Source: Acidobacteriota bacterium
Lineage (GTDB): Bacteria; Acidobacteriota; Polarisedimenticolia; J045
Length of the DNA: 38,085 nucleotides
Reading direction: 5' to 3'
Assembly: GCA_003695625.1 (NCBI GenBank)
Contig: RFIB01000069.1
Coordinates: 1 to 38,085, forward strand
Of this stretch, positions 35,667 to 38,085 are shown piece by piece (position 1 is the stretch's first letter; the number at the start of each line of letters is the position of its first letter). Under the pieces are notes generated by a model that was given only the letters and a program-made list of their open reading frames with translations, was not told the DNA's origin and made no database searches. The position numbers and the translations under genes were made by a program.

Positions 35667-37588
35667 TGCGGCGCCGCCTGCAGCCGGGCTGGGTGATCCT
35701 GGCCAAGATGACCACCGACGCGGTGATCTGCGGTGGCTCGCTGCTCGCCGCGTTCGCGTTCCGCTTCGGCGCCGGGCTGGGCCAGGAGCAGCTCGACCTG
35801 GCGCTGCGCGCCCTGCCGCTGGCGATCGTCACCAAGCTGGTGTTCTTCGCGGCGCTCGGCACGTACGGCACCTTGTGGCGCTACTCGTCGGTCAACGACA
35901 TGTTCCGGCTGATCCGCGCCACGTTCTTCGCCACGCTCGCGCTGTTCACGCTGCTGTACGTCGTCGGGCTGCGCGTGCCGAGCGGCGTGATGATCGTCGA
36001 CTTCGTGTTCACGCTCGTCGCCGCCGGCCTGGTGCGCCTCGCCCCGCGGATCGTCCGCGAGCGGATGGGCCAGGGGCCGCTGGCCTACCTGCCCGATCCG
36101 CTGCGGCGGCTGCTCTCGTCGGGTTCGCCGGGAAGCAGCGAGCGCCGGATCCTGGTCGTCGGTGCCGGCGACGCCGGCGAGAACCTGGTCCGGGAGATGG
36201 TGCGCAACGAGCGGCTGGGCATGTTCCCGGTCGGCTTCGTCGATGACGACCCGCTCAAGAAGGGGCTGCGGATCCACGGCGTCAAGGTCCGCGGCACGCG
36301 CCACGACATTCCGCGGCTCGTCGAGCAGCACCAGGTCGACGAGATCCTGATCGCGATTCCGTCGGCGACCGCCGAGGACATCCGGCCGATCGTCGACATC
36401 GCCCGCGACACCAAGGCGCGGATCAAGATCCTGCCCGACCTGGCCAGCCTCGTGCACGGCTCGCCGCGGCTGTCCGACGTGCGCGACCTGCGCATCGAGG
36501 ACCTGCTCGGGCGGCCGCGGATCGAGCTGGACACGCCGCGCGTCGCGGCCTACGTCGAGGGACGCCGGGTGCTGGTCACCGGCGCCGGCGGGTCGATCGG
36601 CTCCGAACTGTGTCGCCAGCTGCTGCGCTTCCGCCCCGCCGAGCTGATCCTGTTCGGACGCGGCGAGAACAGCATCTTCGCGATCGCCAACGAGCTGGCG
36701 CCGCGCGCCGGCGAGACGCGCCTCGTGCAGGTGATCGGCGACGTGATCAACAAGCGCAAGCTCGAGGGCGTGTTCGAGCGCTGCCGGCCGGAGATCGTGT
36801 TCCACGCCGGCGCCGACAAGCACGTGCCGCTGATGGAGCTGAATCCGGACGAGGCGGTGCTCAACAACGTGCTCGGCACGCGCAACGTGCTCGAGGTGTG
36901 CAACGACTTCGAGGTCGAGAAGGTCGTCTGCATCTCGACCGACAAGGCGGTCAACCCGACGAGCATCATGGGCTGCTGCAAGCGCGTCGCCGAGCTGTAC
37001 ATCCAGTCGGGACGCTACCCGAAGACCTGCGTGACCGCGGTGCGCTTCGGCAACGTGCTCGGCAGTCGCGGCTCGGTGATCCCGGTGTTCCAGAAGCAGA
37101 TTGCCCGCGGCGGGCCGGTGACCGTGACGCACCGCGAGGTGCGGCGCTACTTCATGACGATCCCGGAGGCGGTGGCGCTGGTGATCCAGGCCGGCGCGAT
37201 GGCGCGCGCCGGGGAGATCTTCGTGCTCGACATGGGCGAGCCGGTCAAGATCGACGATCTGGCGCGGCGGATCATCCGGCTGCACGGCCTCGAGCCGGAG
37301 CGGGACATCCCGGTGATCTACACCGGCCTGCGTCCCGGCGAGAAGCTCGACGAGGAGCTGGTCGGCACGCGGGAGGACCGGCAGGAGACCGATCACCCGA
37401 AGATCTTCAAGGTCGCCCGGGCCGCCGAGGTGCCCGACGATCTCGACCGGCTCGTCGACGAGCTGATCCGGCAGGCGGTGGCGATGGACGACACCGGAAT
37501 CCGGCGCACGCTGCGCCGGATCGTCCCGGAGTACGTGCCCTACACGCCGCCCGAGGTCGAGACGTGGACCGCGGAGAGCGAGCGATGA
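35663..37588 (+). CDS. CapD/EpsC-like nucleoside-diphosphate sugar epimerase/dehydratase, membrane-anchored
   Basis: N-terminal TM helices; RRILVVGAGDAGENLVREM; VLVTGAGGSIGSELCRQLLRF; HAGADKHVPLMELNPDEAVLNNVLGTRNV; CISTDKAVNPTSIMGCCKRVAE. Confidence 0.96.
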   Translation: MMRRRLQPGWVILAKMTTDAVICGGSLLAAFAFRFGAGLGQEQLDLALRALPLAIVTKLVFFAALGTYGTLWRYSSVNDMFRLIRATFFATLALFTLLYVVGLRVPSGVMIVDFVFTLVAAGLVRLAPRIVRERMGQGPLAYLPDPLRRLLSSGSPGSSERRILVVGAGDAGENLVREMVRNERLGMFPVGFVDDDPLKKGLRIHGVKVRGTRHDIPRLVEQHQVDEILIAIPSATAEDIRPIVDIARDTKARIKILPDLASLVHGSPRLSDVRDLRIEDLLGRPRIELDTPRVAAYVEGRRVLVTGAGGSIGSELCRQLLRFRPAELILFGRGENSIFAIANELAPRAGETRLVQVIGDVINKRKLEGVFERCRPEIVFHAGADKHVPLMELNPDEAVLNNVLGTRNVLEVCNDFEVEKVVCISTDKAVNPTSIMGCCKRVAELYIQSGRYPKTCVTAVRFGNVLGSRGSVIPVFQKQIARGGPVTVTHREVRRYFMTIPEAVALVIQAGAMARAGEIFVLDMGEPVKIDDLARRIIRLHGLEPERDIPVIYTGLRPGEKLDEELVGTREDRQETDHPKIFKVARAAEVPDDLDRLVDELIRQAVAMDDTGIRRTLRRIVPEYVPYTPPEVETWTAESER

Positions 37589-37590
37589 CG

Positions 37591-38085
37591 TCAGAGGCGA
37601 TGCGGCGCCAGCCGGCGGACCACGCGCCAGGCGGACATCTCGGCGAGCTGCAGCAGCCGGCCGGCGAGGCCCGTGCCGCGACGCAGGACGCCGGTGCCCG
37701 CCTCGCGCTGGCACGCGCGCTCGAACGCGTTGCGTCGCACGAACGTCGCCAGGCAGCGGCGCGGGTCGGGCGAGAGCCAGGTGCGCACGAGGTGCGGTGC
37801 GAGGCGCCCGCGACCGGGACCGGCCGCCAGCGGGAGCTCGTGGGCGCCGAGCCGGGCGAGCCGGGCCGCGGTGCGCGGCGGCAGCTCCGGCAGCGCGGCG
37901 AGCGCCTCGGCGAGCGGCGTGCCGAGCAGCCGCGCCGTGGACTCGACCAGCAGCCGGAGGGCGGCGGCCAGTCCCGCGCGCGCCGCGTCGTCCGCGATGC
38001 GGTCCCAGCGCAGCGGCAGGCCGCGCCGCGCCAGCCGGTCCAGGTCGACGAGCGGCTTGAACTCGGTGAACCCGTCGCGCAGCGA
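37591..38085 (-). CDS. Putative nucleotidyltransferase (NTP_transf_5-like), truncated at window edge
   Basis: Open frame without start inside window: SLRDGFTEFKPLVDLDRLARRGLPLRWDRIADDAARAGLAAALRLLVESTARLLGTPLAEALAALPEL...; FKPLVDLDRL and W..I...A...GL..AL pattern of this family. Confidence 0.55.
   Translation of the reverse strand, partial: SLRDGFTEFKPLVDLDRLARRGLPLRWDRIADDAARAGLAAALRLLVESTARLLGTPLAEALAALPELPPRTAARLARLGAHELPLAAGPGRGRLAPHLVRTWLSPDPRRCLATFVRRNAFERACQREAGTGVLRRGTGLAGRLLQLAEMSAWRVVRRLAPHRL

Overview
High-GC (~70%) bacterial chromosome window, mostly well-packed genes. The taxon was not assigned. From left to right it contains:
(1) A homocysteine S-methyltransferase/MTHFR fusion, a small outer-membrane beta-barrel behind a sigma-54-like promoter, a TonB-dependent receptor, a secreted PQQ/sorbosone-dehydrogenase-like protein, and a coupled MTHFR-like protein + thioredoxin-fold [2Fe-2S] ferredoxin.
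(2) An accessory, visibly lower-GC stretch (~9.34-12.26 kb). It opens with four alternating inverted REP-like hairpin elements and holds a membrane TlpA-like thioredoxin gene and a Cys-rich secreted protein gene.
(3) A thioredoxin-nitroreductase fusion, nadB, a penta-haem cytochrome, lgt, a TauE/SafE protein and an orphan response regulator.
(4) A long minus-strand housekeeping run: comF, rlmH, rsfS, nadD, obgE, rpmA, rplU, mglA, mglB, recR, ybaB, dnaX, SRP RNA, tRNA-Ser(GGA), tadA, tRNA-Arg(ACG).
(5) A 68-aa precursor-like peptide with its own promoter next to a stand-alone PqqD-like (RRE) protein, divergent from an exopolysaccharide operon (wza, beta-barrel, wzz, BY-kinase, yvcK, CapD/EpsC epimerase). 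A truncated NTP_transf_5-like nucleotidyltransferase sits at the right edge.
The best candidate for an undescribed system is the peptide + PqqD + nucleotidyltransferase set wrapped around the EPS locus. All calls come from reading the sequence and the supplied ORFs; no database search was run.
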